From Marinobacter sp. AC-23 (GTDB lineage Bacteria > Pseudomonadota > Gammaproteobacteria > Pseudomonadales > Oleiphilaceae), in NCBI RefSeq assembly GCF_001858325.1, contig NZ_MBPP01000032.1:33243-97242 (forward strand): 64,000 nt of DNA. Direction: 5' to 3'. Shown one piece after another: positions 10,319-18,906 of this stretch. A model generated the notes under the pieces. The model had not been told where the DNA came from, did not search any database, and saw only the letters and a list, made by a program, of their open reading frames with translations. Every line of letters begins with the position of its first letter. Within the stretch, counting starts at the first letter, position 1. A program made the translations under genes and the position numbers.

Positions 10319-10858
10319 TTACGCCTGCCGAACCCGGCTACGCTTGCCGGCAAACGGATTATTGAAACTGGAATCCTGACCCTGCAGAACCGCCTCAGGA
10401 TGGTTCTTCGCCACCAGTTCCTTGACCGTGGAAATGTGATTTTTAGGCGCATCCACCATAATCAAATACTTACCTGCTTCAATATCATCGTGAAAGGGCT
10501 TGATCCGGTAGTTTTCATTCTGAATACCACCGAAGCCAGCGACCCAGCCCCCTGCAACTACCACAAAGATAAACAGAGCTATCCAGGCAGCTGCGGGCAT
10601 GTCTAAAATATTCAACAGTGCCAACGGAAGCAGGAAAGCGAGCGCCAGAATAAAGCCGATGATGGCACCCCGCTCCACATAGCGGGGTAGATCCGTGCGA
10701 TCCACAATCGAGGCAGAGTGAAGCTGGTGGGTATAAAGCCCGGCCTCATCCTTGCTGAAAATATGGAAGCGCCAATTGGTGATGCCGTGCTCGTGCAAGT
10801 CGTCGGAGATACCCTTTGCACTGTCAATTGAAGATACTAGATAGAACAAGCGTATCAT
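10319..10858 (-). CDS. Two-helix membrane protein of unknown function
   Basis: About 179 residues. The N-terminal 60 residues look like a small soluble alpha/beta domain (IRLFYLVSSIDSAKGISDDL), followed by two hydrophobic helices with a glycine-rich turn near residues 70-110, and a C-terminal soluble part ending in a basic tail. The layout resembles proteins annotated as general-stress or DUF1269-like membrane proteins, but I cannot assign a family firmly. ATG 10858 is preferred because a GAGGGGG ribosome site lies directly upstream. Confidence 0.7.
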   Translation of the reverse strand: MIRLFYLVSSIDSAKGISDDLHEHGITNWRFHIFSKDEAGLYTHQLHSASIVDRTDLPRYVERGAIIGFILALAFLLPLALLNILDMPAAAWIALFIFVVVAGGWVAGFGGIQNENYRIKPFHDDIEAGKYLIMVDAPKNHISTVKELVAKNHPEAVLQGQDSSFNNPFAGKRSRVRQA

Positions 10859-10945
10859 GATGTTTCCCCCTCTATCGTCAAGTGATAAAGCGTTCCCCAT
10901 AATAACAATCTAGTTCAAAATCTCCGACTTTACGTAGTCTGATAT

Positions 10946-11254
10946 TTACTCAGTGGTGTTATAAACGTAGGAAGAGACCGTGCCGTCGGGATTGAAGCGC
11001 ACAACCAGATCGGTGGTTTCCGCATCGCCGAAGGCTGACCAGCGGTATTTGCCATAGGTCCAGGTGCGCTTTCCATCTTCAACACCTGTGCGCCAAGGCT
11101 CACCAAACATTTTCTGAATCTCGGCCCGGGTGGTTTCATCAACCGTAATCTGGTCAACATTGTGCGTGGAAAAATCCTTACCTACGGTCGCACAACCGGA
11201 AAAAGCCAGCAGGCTTGCAAGCATTAATACTGAAAGACTGTTCTTCAAAGACAT
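10946..11254 (-). CDS. Small outer-membrane lipoprotein, SmpA/OmlA (BamE)-like
   Basis: This 102-residue protein has a lipoprotein signal peptide with the lipobox LAFSGC at residues 16-21. The rest (TTRAEIQKMFGEPWRTGVEDGKR, then a W-Y rich strand pattern) fits the BamE/SmpA/OmlA fold, in which a helix pair packs on a three-stranded sheet. It is shorter than and distinct from a housekeeping BamE and is alone, so a role in the Bam complex is not assured. A GGAGGG site precedes the start. Confidence 0.7.
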   Translation of the reverse strand: MSLKNSLSVLMLASLLAFSGCATVGKDFSTHNVDQITVDETTRAEIQKMFGEPWRTGVEDGKRTWTYGKYRWSAFGDAETTDLVVRFNPDGTVSSYVYNTTE

Positions 11255-11282
11255 TGCTGTCCCTCCTGTGAATTCTTTATAT

Positions 11283-11322
11283 AAAAAAACACCCCCATCA
11301 TACCCGTAGGCAGTGGGGGTGT
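11283..11322 (-). terminator. Rho-independent terminator of the old yellow enzyme gene
   Basis: On the minus strand a stem ACACCCCCA...TGGGGGTGT (plus-strand arms 11289-11297 and 11314-11322) is followed directly by a run of seven T. It sits about 30 bp after the stop of the flavin oxidoreductase gene. Confidence 0.8.
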
Positions 11323-11354
11323 GCTGTTACAGAGAGGAAATACTCTACCCAGGC

Positions 11355-12467
11355 TCAGTAAAGCTTGGTGAGCGATTTGCGGGCAAAATCGTCTACTTCG
11401 CCTAGCCGTCCTTCCTTCATTTTGGTGAGCCATTCAGGATCCTGAAGCAGCGCCCGGCCCACAGCAATCAGTTCGAACTCATGGTTGTTCATGCGCTCTA
11501 CCAACTCGTCGATACCAAACTGCTCAACCGCCTCTTGCTTGCTGGCCATCGTGCCGCTGATGAAATCCTCGGTCAGACCCACGCTGCCAACCGACATGGT
11601 GGGCTTGCCAGACAACTTTTGAGTCCAGCCCGCGAGGTTGAGGTTAGACCCCTCAAACTCCGGCTCCCAGAAGCGCCGGGTTGAGGCGTGAAAAATATCC
11701 ACACCGGCTTCAACCAGCGGCTTGAGAAACTGCTCGAGCTCTTCCGGGCTGTTGACCAATTTTGCGCTGTAATCCTGCTGCTTCCACTGAGAGAAGCGCA
11801 GCATGATGGGAAACTCCGGACCCACCCGGTGGCGAATTGCTTCCACAATTTCCACCACAAAGCGCAGTCGGTTTTCCATGCTGCCGCCGTACTCATCATC
11901 CCTCTGGTTCGTGCCTTCCCACAAGAACTGATCAAGCAAATAACCGTGGGCGCCATGAATCTCTACGCCATCAAAACCCAGGGCTTTTGCGTCCTGTGCC
12001 GCATCGGCAAATGCAGTTACAACATCGCTGATGTCTTCTTTGCTCATGGCCTTGCCGTTTGGCTTACCCGGGGCGAACAAACCAGATGGACTGTAACCGG
12101 GAACCGATGTGTCCAGCCCTGTCCCTGCCTTGCGCACCGAACCCACGTGCCAAAGCTGCGGGAAAATAGCCCCGCCAGCTTCGTGCACAGCATCCACTAC
12201 GTGTTTCCATCCCTCCAGTGCATCGGTACCGTGAAACGCAGGCACATCGGGGTAACCACTGGCCGCAGGATGATTCACCGTGGTGCCTTCAGTAATGATC
12301 AGGCCTACGCCAGCCTCGGCCCGGCGCCGGTAATAGGCAACGACGTTTTCACCAGGGACACCCTTGGGCGAAAAGTTCCGGGTCATAGGCGCCATGGCAA
12401 CGCGGTTGCGAAGCGTCAGGTTGTGCATGTCGAAAGGTTGAAACATTGGGCCCAGGTTCATGGTCAT
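11355..12467 (-). CDS. NADH:flavin oxidoreductase, old yellow enzyme family
   Basis: A 370-residue TIM-barrel flavoenzyme. The N-terminal region MFQPFDMHNLTLRNRVAMAP is the family opening, and HGAHGYLLDQFL near residue 175 carries the pair of histidines that bind the substrate carbonyl or nitro group. Such enzymes reduce activated alkenes, for example enones, quinones or nitro compounds, using FMN and NAD(P)H. The ATG at 12467 has GGAGT upstream. It is divergent from an HxlR regulator at 12553, the common regulator for stress-type oxidoreductases of this kind. Confidence 0.9.
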   Translation of the reverse strand: MTMNLGPMFQPFDMHNLTLRNRVAMAPMTRNFSPKGVPGENVVAYYRRRAEAGVGLIITEGTTVNHPAASGYPDVPAFHGTDALEGWKHVVDAVHEAGGAIFPQLWHVGSVRKAGTGLDTSVPGYSPSGLFAPGKPNGKAMSKEDISDVVTAFADAAQDAKALGFDGVEIHGAHGYLLDQFLWEGTNQRDDEYGGSMENRLRFVVEIVEAIRHRVGPEFPIMLRFSQWKQQDYSAKLVNSPEELEQFLKPLVEAGVDIFHASTRRFWEPEFEGSNLNLAGWTQKLSGKPTMSVGSVGLTEDFISGTMASKQEAVEQFGIDELVERMNNHEFELIAVGRALLQDPEWLTKMKEGRLGEVDDFARKSLTKLY

Positions 12468-12497
12468 TAGTTGCTACTCCTAATTTGGTCTCTTAAC

Positions 12498-12546
12498 GCA
12501 ACTCTATTTAATCTGGTTTTAATATGCAACTCTATTATGTACACTT
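12498..12546. promoter_or_regulatory. Direct repeat GCAACTCTATT in the OYE-HxlR intergenic region
   Basis: The 11-base word GCAACTCTATT occurs at 12498-12508 and again at 12536-12546, in the 85-bp gap between the divergent flavin oxidoreductase and HxlR genes. Repeats of this kind in such gaps are commonly operator half-sites. Binding by the adjacent HxlR protein is inference. Confidence 0.45.
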
Positions 12547-12552
12547 CAACGT

Positions 12553-13023
12553 ATGGCTAGAAAACGTTTTGACGACTCCAATTGCTCCGTTGCCCGCGCC
12601 CTGAACCAGGTAGGCGACTGGTGGTCCCTACTGATTGTGCTGCACGCCATGTACGGCACCCGGCGCTTTGTGGATTTTCAACAGGAGCTGGGTATCGCCA
12701 AAAACATCCTGTGCGATCGTCTGGCACGGCTGGTGGATAACGGTGTGTTGAAGAGAGTTGAGGTGGGCGAACACGGCTCGCGCTTCGAATACCGGCTTAC
12801 CGAAAAAGGCCGGGACCTGTTCCCCGTAGTGATTGCCCTGCGCCAATGGGGCGACAAGTGGAACCCGTCGCCAGACGAGGCTCCGTTAGATCTGCGAGAC
12901 AGGGTAACCGGGCAATCTATTCAGCCGGTTCAAGTACAGAATGCAGAAGGTGAGCCAGTCACTGTGCGGGATGTGTTTGTATCTAAAGAACCTATGCCCG
13001 GCAGCAAAAAAGACTCCGCCTGA
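12553..13023 (+). CDS. HxlR-family transcriptional regulator
   Basis: The 156-residue product begins with the HxlR motif CSVARALNQVGDWWSLLIV, followed by the winged-helix segment FVDFQQELGIAKNILCDRL and a wing (FEYRLTEKGRDLFPV). Cys-14 is in the position used by some HxlR proteins for redox or aldehyde sensing. A 50-residue C-terminal extension follows the DNA-binding domain. It is divergent from the old yellow enzyme gene, which is the likely target, and the repeat pair between them is a candidate operator. Confidence 0.88.
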   Translation: MARKRFDDSNCSVARALNQVGDWWSLLIVLHAMYGTRRFVDFQQELGIAKNILCDRLARLVDNGVLKRVEVGEHGSRFEYRLTEKGRDLFPVVIALRQWGDKWNPSPDEAPLDLRDRVTGQSIQPVQVQNAEGEPVTVRDVFVSKEPMPGSKKDSA

Positions 13024-13180
13024 CAACCAGCAAATATACGTTCCCAGCCCCTTTCTTGAGTTGCGTCAATCTGGCGTGTTAACACAAATCATCTGTTGGC
13101 GCTTATTGCGCTATATCAAGTTTCTTATCTCCGCGACCTTTAATCTGATCACAACAACGATTCAGGTTAAGGAGATGGAT

Positions 13181-13840
13181 ATGTCCCGTACGTTCAAACT
13201 CAGCGTTATGGCAGCTGCCGTTATGGCCATTGCGCCCGCGGCCCAGGCTTTCGAAGCCGGTGATTTTATTCTGCGCGCAGGTGCTGTGCATGTGGCGCCG
13301 GATGATTCCAGTGATGCAATTACTGTTGGCGGGCTACCTGCGCTGGGATCCGACGCACGTGTGGCGGTAGATACGAACACGCAGCTCGGTATTCGTGCAA
13401 CTTATATGTTCACAAGCAACATAGGTTTGGGCCTGCTGGGTGCGACCCCGTTCAAGCACAACATCACCGGTGCCGGAGATCTTGCGGCTGCCGGCAAGCT
13501 TGCTGAAACCAAGCACCTGCCACCAACACTGACACTGCAGTATTTCCCAATGCACAGCTCTTCAGCACTGCAGCCTTTCGTAGGCGTGGGCGTTAACTAC
13601 ACGACCTTTTTTGAAGAGAAAACAACGGGCGCGCTTTCCGGTCTGGATATCGAACTGGATGACAGCGTAGGCGTGGCCGCTGAAATTGGCCTGGACTACA
13701 TGCTCAGCGAAAACTTCGGCTTGAATGCCGCAGTGTGGTGGGCAGACATAGACACCACAGCAAAAGTGCAAACTCTGGATGAATTCGACGTTGAAATCGA
13801 CCCGATGGTCTACATGGTAGGCTTCACTTACAAATTCTGA
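13181..13840 (+). CDS. ompW: OmpW-family outer membrane protein
   Basis: The product is about 219 residues with a cleavable signal peptide ending APAAQA, then an eight-stranded beta-barrel of OmpW type (AGDFILRAGAVHVAPDDSS at the start and a C-terminal ...YMVGFTYKF ending in phenylalanine for Bam recognition). OmpW proteins form small hydrophobic pores in the outer membrane. I chose ATG 13181 over ATG 13175 because AAGGAG at 13169-13174 is then spaced 6 bp from the start. Confidence 0.92.
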   Translation: MSRTFKLSVMAAAVMAIAPAAQAFEAGDFILRAGAVHVAPDDSSDAITVGGLPALGSDARVAVDTNTQLGIRATYMFTSNIGLGLLGATPFKHNITGAGDLAAAGKLAETKHLPPTLTLQYFPMHSSSALQPFVGVGVNYTTFFEEKTTGALSGLDIELDDSVGVAAEIGLDYMLSENFGLNAAVWWADIDTTAKVQTLDEFDVEIDPMVYMVGFTYKF

Positions 13841-13851
13841 TACCCGAAAAC

Positions 13852-13881
13852 AACAATGCGGAGCCGAGGCTCCGCATTGTT
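13852..13881. terminator. Bidirectional terminator between ompW and rhlE
   Basis: A perfect 14-bp inverted repeat (AACAATGCGGAGCC and its complement) with a two-base centre. It is flanked by A residues on the left and T residues on the right, so it can serve both convergent genes. Confidence 0.85.
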
Positions 13882-13909
13882 TAATCAGTTACCTGGGGCC
13901 TAAAAGGCT

Positions 13910-15229
13910 TCAGGCATCCTGGCTTTGACTTGAACGTCCACGTTGGCCATTGCCACCCTGACTGCGGCCACCACTGCGCCCGCCAGGCTTGTCGCCAAAG
14001 CTGCGAGGCTTGCCACCAGGGCGGCCATTGCCATTTCCACCGCTACGATTTCGAGCCTTGCTCGGATCCGCCTTGGCTTTGGGCTTGAGCGCCAGATTGT
14101 TCGTGGGCTCAAAACCTTCTACTTCCTTGCGGGGCAGCTGCTTCTTAATCAGCTTTTCAATACCGACCAACATCTTCAGTTCATCAGCGCTTACCAGCGA
14201 CAACGCATGGCCACTCTCGCCCGCCCGACCGGTACGCCCGATGCGGTGCACGTAGTCTTCCGGCACGTTTGGCAGTTCAAAGTTAACCACCTGGGGCAAT
14301 TGCTTGATGTCCAGGCCTCGGGCCGCGATATCAGTGGCAACCAGCACTCGTACCTGGCCCTGTTTGAAATCTGCCAGTGCCCGGGTGCGAGCACCTTGAG
14401 ATTTATTTCCGTGTATGGCTGCTGCGGTAATGCCGTCTTTTTCAAGCTTCTGAGTCAGGCGGTTAGCACCGTGCTTAGTGCGGGTAAACACCAACACCTG
14501 CTCCCAGCTGTTATCACGCACCAACTTGCTCAACAGAGCGGTTTTCTGGCTCTGATCAACCGAGTACACCGACTGCTTCACGCTCTCAGCGGTAGTGTTT
14601 CTCACTGCCACATCAATCTGCACGGGGTTATTCAGCAAGCCTTGAGCCAGCGCACGAATCTCACCGGAGAAGGTTGCTGAGAACAACAGGTTCTGACGCT
14701 TCGCTGGCAACAAGTCCAGAATTTTACGGATATCGCGAATAAAGCCCATATCCAGCATACGGTCGGCTTCGTCCAACACCAGAATTTCCACTTCGTTGAA
14801 GCGCACAGCGTTCTGCTGGTACAGATCCATGAGGCGGCCTGGTGTTGCAACCAGTACGTCAACGCCTTTGCGCAGCTTCATCATCTGCGGATTGATTTTC
14901 ACACCACCAAAAACCACAGCGGCCTTGGTAGGAACGTATTTACTGTAAAGGTTTACGCTGTCGTGAACCTGCGCGGCCAGCTCCCGTGTCGGCGCCAAAA
15001 TCAGTACGCGGGGACCTTTACCTGTGCGGGGGTTCTCAGCCAGGCGCTGCAGCAATGGCAGTGTAAAGCCGGCTGTTTTGCCTGTACCCGTCTGGGCTGC
15101 AGCCATAACATCCTTGCCAGAAAGTACGGCAGGAATAGCCTGAAGCTGAATGGGAGACGGGATTTCATAACCCTGGTCGGTAGTTGCACGGACCAGTTGC
15201 TCGGACAAACCGAGTGAAGAAAAACTCAT
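13910..15229 (-). CDS. rhlE: DEAD-box ATP-dependent RNA helicase, RhlE-like
   Basis: This 439-residue protein has the DEAD-box motifs in order: the Q-motif region ([13 protein letters not shown]), Walker A AQTGTGKT at 45-52, DEAD in [14 protein letters not shown] in FSATFSG, and [10 protein letters not shown] in the C-terminal RecA domain. A Gly/Arg/Ser/Gln-rich tail of about 55 residues follows, as is usual for RhlE proteins, and probably binds RNA. It remodels RNA during ribosome assembly or decay in the cytoplasm. It is monocistronic, with a long upstream untranslated region. Confidence 0.92.
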   Translation of the reverse strand: MSFSSLGLSEQLVRATTDQGYEIPSPIQLQAIPAVLSGKDVMAAAQTGTGKTAGFTLPLLQRLAENPRTGKGPRVLILAPTRELAAQVHDSVNLYSKYVPTKAAVVFGGVKINPQMMKLRKGVDVLVATPGRLMDLYQQNAVRFNEVEILVLDEADRMLDMGFIRDIRKILDLLPAKRQNLLFSATFSGEIRALAQGLLNNPVQIDVAVRNTTAESVKQSVYSVDQSQKTALLSKLVRDNSWEQVLVFTRTKHGANRLTQKLEKDGITAAAIHGNKSQGARTRALADFKQGQVRVLVATDIAARGLDIKQLPQVVNFELPNVPEDYVHRIGRTGRAGESGHALSLVSADELKMLVGIEKLIKKQLPRKEVEGFEPTNNLALKPKAKADPSKARNRSGGNGNGRPGGKPRSFGDKPGGRSGGRSQGGNGQRGRSSQSQDA

Positions 15230-15539
15230 ATATGATTAACTCTTGATTGTTCTGCCTCCACGAACACCGTTCTCGGCGAATGCGGGCAGATGCATGAAGA
15301 TTCATGGAATAAAAGACGACTACAGTCACGCGCCGATAATCGGGGTGACGTCCTCTGACAGGTCGTATGGATGGTTCGCAACACGGCTGTAAGCCGGAAA
15401 CTGCAGAATCCTTAGAGGCAGGATGGCGCGAACAGTAACAGAGGCCTCAGCAATTAGCTATAAGGAATTATAGTGGTACGAGCACGAAAGGAACCCAAGA
15501 AAACTTAGGTTGCAGCGTTTATCGCCGTAATCATCACGA
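15230..15539. other. Gene-free interval upstream of rhlE
   Basis: Between the rhlE start and the stop of the IclR gene I find no supported coding sequence, hairpin terminator or RNA motif. It probably contains the rhlE promoter and a long 5' leader, which is common for cold-regulated DEAD-box helicases. Confidence 0.4.
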
Positions 15540-16319
15540 TCACTGGGCAATCAGCTGCACCTTCTTAGCGACGCTCTGCAAACGTGGTAAATAGACGCCC
15601 ATCAGCATACCCATATCGACCCGGGTGGAATTTGTGCTGATGTTAAGTGCACCGAGTAACACCTGGTTGCCCGCGTATACCGGCACAGCAACTGAGCGCA
15701 GGCCGGAATCCAGCTCCTGGTCGACAATAGCAAACCCCTGAGTCCGGACCTTTAGAATTTCCTTTTTTAGCGCTGCAACATTCGTGATTGAGGATGCCGT
15801 AAAAGCCTTCAGCTCCACGCCCTCCAGGGTGTTCTCCAATGCCTGCTCCGATAACTGGCTCAGTAAAACTCTTCCCATAGAGGTATAAGCCGCCGGCAGC
15901 CGCGTACCTACGGAGAGCGTGATGGCCATCAACCGATGACGGGCCGACGAGCGGACCACATAAACCACCTCATCACCATCAAGTACCGCCAGCGAGGAAG
16001 ACTCCCCCAGCTCCGCCGTGATCTCTTCGAGGTATTGTTCAATCACCGCGCGATACTGATTTGAGGACTGATAAGCATAACCTAGCTGTAACACCCGGGG
16101 CGTCAGCTCAAACTGGCGTCCGATCCGTTTCACAAACCCCAGTGCATGCAAGGTCAACACAAAACGTCTGGCCTTGGCACGATCCACGTCTACACGGGCG
16201 GCTACCTCGCTCAAGGTCATTCGCGGATGTTCAGCATCAAAAGCCTGCAAAACTTGCAACCCCGAAGCCAGTGCACCCACGAAATCACGGTCTCCGGGCT
16301 TAAGACTTGTTTCGTCCAT
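15540..16319 (-). CDS. IclR-family transcriptional regulator (PcaR/PobR-like), first copy
   Basis: A 259-residue IclR protein: an N-terminal winged helix (MTLSEVAARVDVDRAKARRF) and a C-terminal effector-binding domain (AYTSMGRVLLSQL, GFAIVDQELDSGLRSVAVPV). Sequence features place it in the PcaR/PcaU/PobR branch, which senses aromatic or beta-ketoadipate pathway acids. AAGGAG lies 6 bp upstream of ATG 16319. Neighbours are a remnant of a CoA-transferase gene and a tripartite tricarboxylate transporter. A GTTCG-N5-CG site lies 49 bp upstream of its start. Confidence 0.9.
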   Translation of the reverse strand: MDETSLKPGDRDFVGALASGLQVLQAFDAEHPRMTLSEVAARVDVDRAKARRFVLTLHALGFVKRIGRQFELTPRVLQLGYAYQSSNQYRAVIEQYLEEITAELGESSSLAVLDGDEVVYVVRSSARHRLMAITLSVGTRLPAAYTSMGRVLLSQLSEQALENTLEGVELKAFTASSITNVAALKKEILKVRTQGFAIVDQELDSGLRSVAVPVYAGNQVLLGALNISTNSTRVDMGMLMGVYLPRLQSVAKKVQLIAQ

Positions 16320-16367
16320 ATTGACTCCTTCAGCTTTTCACACGGCGGGCTTACATAATATCAGACT

Positions 16368-16382
16368 GTTCGGACTACGATC
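16368..16382. promoter_or_regulatory. Candidate IclR operator upstream of first iclR gene
   Basis: The sequence GTTCG-GACTA-CGATC fits a GTTCG-N5-CG pattern also found upstream of tctC (19931) and of the second iclR gene (21027). All three lie 30-52 bp upstream of a start codon. Confidence 0.4.
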
Positions 16383-16447
16383 ATCGGGATGGCCGTCATA
16401 TCAACTGCACATTTGTTCTTGACGATACAAAACGAACCAAGCAATTC

Positions 16448-16485
16448 ATGTTCGCATATAAAATATATGCTCACATACCGAACAT
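16448..16485. promoter_or_regulatory. Nested inverted repeats ahead of the CoA-transferase remnant
   Basis: ATGTTCG at 16448-16454 and CGAACAT at 16479-16485 form an outer inverted pair. Inside it GCATATA-AAA-TATATGC (16454-16470) is a perfect palindrome. The 12-mer ATGTTCGCATAT recurs at 19948-19959 ahead of tctC, which suggests a shared regulator. Confidence 0.45.
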
Positions 16486-16510
16486 TAAAGAGCAAATTGG
16501 AGATACTTCG

Positions 16511-16612
16511 ATGGCTGAATTTCTCTCTCTCCGTGAAGCGGTGAAACAATATAATCCCAAGCCCATGGCCAAGGTTCTAGGTACGGCCACCGCCAGCGTC
16601 GAGCGTGTCTAG
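16511..16612 (+). pseudogene. Remnant of a CoA-transferase subunit A gene
   Basis: A 33-codon frame starts MAEFLSLREAVKQY, which looks like the N-terminus of class I CoA-transferase alpha subunits (glutaconate or 3-oxoadipate CoA-transferase type). It then departs from that family and stops after a short unrelated segment. The remainder of subunit A and all of subunit B are absent. It probably records a deletion that removed a CoA-transferase operon once controlled by the adjacent IclR protein. The family match rests on 14 residues, so it is tentative. Confidence 0.5.
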
Positions 16613-16638
16613 AACAAGATTTTTATAAGTTTCAAACA

Positions 16639-16669
16639 CAACGAACCCCGGATATACCGGGGTTCGTTG
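16639..16669. terminator. Hairpin between the CoA-transferase remnant and tctA
   Basis: A perfect 13-bp inverted repeat, CAACGAACCCCGG with a 5-base loop. No long T tract follows on either strand. It lies between convergent units and probably ends the tctCBA transcript or the lost CoA-transferase transcript. Confidence 0.6.
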
Positions 16670-16723
16670 GTAACAACAGTAAGTGCGCTCACACTTTGTT
16701 AGGTTCTGATCACTCCAACCGAC

Positions 16724-18205
16724 TTACGCCATCGCCTCTTTCCTGGACATCCAGTAGCGACGAATCGCAAACAGCAGCGAAGCGACAGTAAGCAGAATGA
16801 AAACCCAGGTAATAGGGCCACGAACGAAAATCGAAAGATCCCCCTTACTGATAAGTATGGTCCGTCTCAAGTTGTCTTCAAACATAGGCCCTAGAATAAA
16901 GCCGATCAAGAAGGGCGCCGCTGCGATACCCGTTCGATTGAAGATAAATCCCATAATACCGAATACCAGCATCAAGCCAATATCAAAGGTACTGTTGTTG
17001 ACCGCATAGGCTCCGTAAATACAGAACATCAATACGATGGGCAACAGTATGGTTTTGGGAATATCGGCGATGATGGAAAAATAACGAATGGCTGCATTAC
17101 CAACGAACACCAGCACGAAAGAGCTGACCATAATCCCACAAAACAATGCGTAGACCAGCGTCAGATTTTCCTGGAACAAAACTGGGCCAGGCGTCAGGCC
17201 GTGAATCATGAATGCGCCCAAAATAATGGCCGTGATCACATCTCCCGGAATACCCAGGGATAACAGTGGAATCAACGTCGCACCAGCCACACCGTTGTTA
17301 CCAGACTCTGCCGCAGCAACACCTTCAATCTCACCTTTACCAAAGTTGGCTTTACGAGGTGACGTGCGTTTGGCTTCGCTGTATGAGATGAACGCCGCTG
17401 AAGTTGCACCAGTACCGGGAATCGCGCCGATAATAACGCCGATTAGACTGCCGCGAACAATGGTTTTCAAGAGTCCTTTAAACTCTTTCCAGGTCAACGA
17501 TGCGCCGCTGACGGCGGTACGAATGTGGGGAGCCACCTTTGAGGTATAAAACTCAATAACCTCGGGAATAGCGAACAAACCAATCAGCAAAGGGATGAAC
17601 GAGACCCTGTCCATCAGATTATAGTCGTCAAACGTCAGCCGCTGAGTTCCATATACCGCATCCAGGCCAACAGTTGAAACAATAATACCCAGACTAGCTC
17701 CAATCAGCCCCTTGATAACCGAATCACCGGAGACAGAGACAATGATGGTCAACGAGAAACAGATAAGCCAGAAATACTCAGGGGGACCAAAGTTCAGCGC
17801 AATTTTTGCGAGATAGGAGGCGAAAAAAATCAGCGCGACGTTGGAGATCATGTCCGCCACCACGGATGAATACAGGGCCGTTTTCAACGCCTTTTTTGCT
17901 TTGCCCTGCTGCGCCATGGGATAGCCATCCAGCAGCGTACAGGCCGACGCCGGGGATCCTGGTGTGCGAATCAGAATAGCGGTGATTGAACCACCGTACA
18001 TGCCCCCTTTATAAATACCAACCAGTAGCAGAATAGCCGTCACCGGCTCCATTGAAAATGTAAACGGCAAAGCCAACGCCACTGCCATGGTTGCCGTTAA
18101 CCCTGGAATTGCACCAACAACGACACCGACGATAACGCCCACGGCAATGGCAAGGAAGTTATCGACGCTCAGGAAAAGAGCCATGACTTCTGAAAAATTT
18201 TCCAT
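16724..18205 (-). CDS. tctA: Tripartite tricarboxylate transporter large permease, TctA family
   Basis: A 493-residue protein with about twelve membrane segments. It has the two TctA signature loops, GAIPGLTATMAVALALPF near residue 28 and the repeat-related GAIPGTGATSAAFISY near residue 260, plus RTPGSPASACTLLDGYP. It is the large channel subunit of a sodium- or proton-driven, binding-protein-dependent carboxylate importer. I chose ATG 18205 because the conserved N-terminus begins there. Gene order on the minus strand is tctC, tctB, tctA. Confidence 0.92.
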   Translation of the reverse strand: MENFSEVMALFLSVDNFLAIAVGVIVGVVVGAIPGLTATMAVALALPFTFSMEPVTAILLLVGIYKGGMYGGSITAILIRTPGSPASACTLLDGYPMAQQGKAKKALKTALYSSVVADMISNVALIFFASYLAKIALNFGPPEYFWLICFSLTIIVSVSGDSVIKGLIGASLGIIVSTVGLDAVYGTQRLTFDDYNLMDRVSFIPLLIGLFAIPEVIEFYTSKVAPHIRTAVSGASLTWKEFKGLLKTIVRGSLIGVIIGAIPGTGATSAAFISYSEAKRTSPRKANFGKGEIEGVAAAESGNNGVAGATLIPLLSLGIPGDVITAIILGAFMIHGLTPGPVLFQENLTLVYALFCGIMVSSFVLVFVGNAAIRYFSIIADIPKTILLPIVLMFCIYGAYAVNNSTFDIGLMLVFGIMGFIFNRTGIAAAPFLIGFILGPMFEDNLRRTILISKGDLSIFVRGPITWVFILLTVASLLFAIRRYWMSRKEAMA

Positions 18206-18287
18206 TTTGAGTAACCCAAAAACGTATTGTCTGATAACAGACGGAAACCTTGTTTCTGTGTGCGCTTCTCTCAATCAGCCACGCAGC

Positions 18288-18824
18288 TCAGATCTGGAAG
18301 AACGACTCCCAAAGTGTTCCGACAGGAAGAGGGACATTAAGCAAGTAGATAAACAATAGAGTTACGACCACTGGAAAGATAATCGTCAATGCATACAACC
18401 AGATACTGCGAAGTCCGCTGGCCAGGAACAGCAAAACACAGGCGAAAATACCGCTGCCGATAGCTCCCAGTTGCTCAAAGAAGAATGCATAAACGATACC
18501 TGCGGCCAGCATCAGAACCTGGCGCATGACAGGAACACCGCGTCGAAGCTCTTCTGGCTCCCCTCGCTTCGGTGGATTGATCAAACCGTCAACCATCAGA
18601 AGAGCCGACAGTACAAATACTAACCAACCCGCCAGCTGGGGAAGAAACTGCGGTGAGAGTAGCGGATGCTGCATAGAAAACGGCATCTCGATATAACGAG
18701 GTATGACGTAAAATAGAAAACTCACTGCCAAAATTGAAAAAACGCCCCCCAGAACCGAATTGGGGTTCCATCGCCCATAATGGGCCTCGCTGGCCTCGAC
18801 GAATTGCTTTTCAGAAGTTTCCAT
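18288..18824 (-). CDS. tctB: Tripartite tricarboxylate transporter small permease, TctB family
   Basis: About 178 residues with four hydrophobic segments, as expected for the poorly conserved small TctB subunit. Identification rests on size, topology and position between tctC and tctA. ATG 18824 is chosen; an upstream in-frame start at 18854 is possible. It pairs with TctA in the inner membrane. Confidence 0.85.
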   Translation of the reverse strand: METSEKQFVEASEAHYGRWNPNSVLGGVFSILAVSFLFYVIPRYIEMPFSMQHPLLSPQFLPQLAGWLVFVLSALLMVDGLINPPKRGEPEELRRGVPVMRQVLMLAAGIVYAFFFEQLGAIGSGIFACVLLFLASGLRSIWLYALTIIFPVVVTLLFIYLLNVPLPVGTLWESFFQI

Positions 18825-18906
18825 GATTAGGCCCTGTGTGCCGATCTGATTCAAATAAAAGAGCGGGCAATCTCATGGACAAGCCCCGCCCTGAACACAG
18901 CCGCTA

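Noticed and set aside
11688..12470. 260-codon frame antisense to the old yellow enzyme gene
   Set aside because: The opposite strand encodes an intact, clearly recognisable flavoenzyme; the antisense translation is His/Arg-rich without a domain.
13943..14680. 245-codon frame antisense to rhlE
   Set aside because: All helicase motifs are on the other strand; no independent evidence for a gene.
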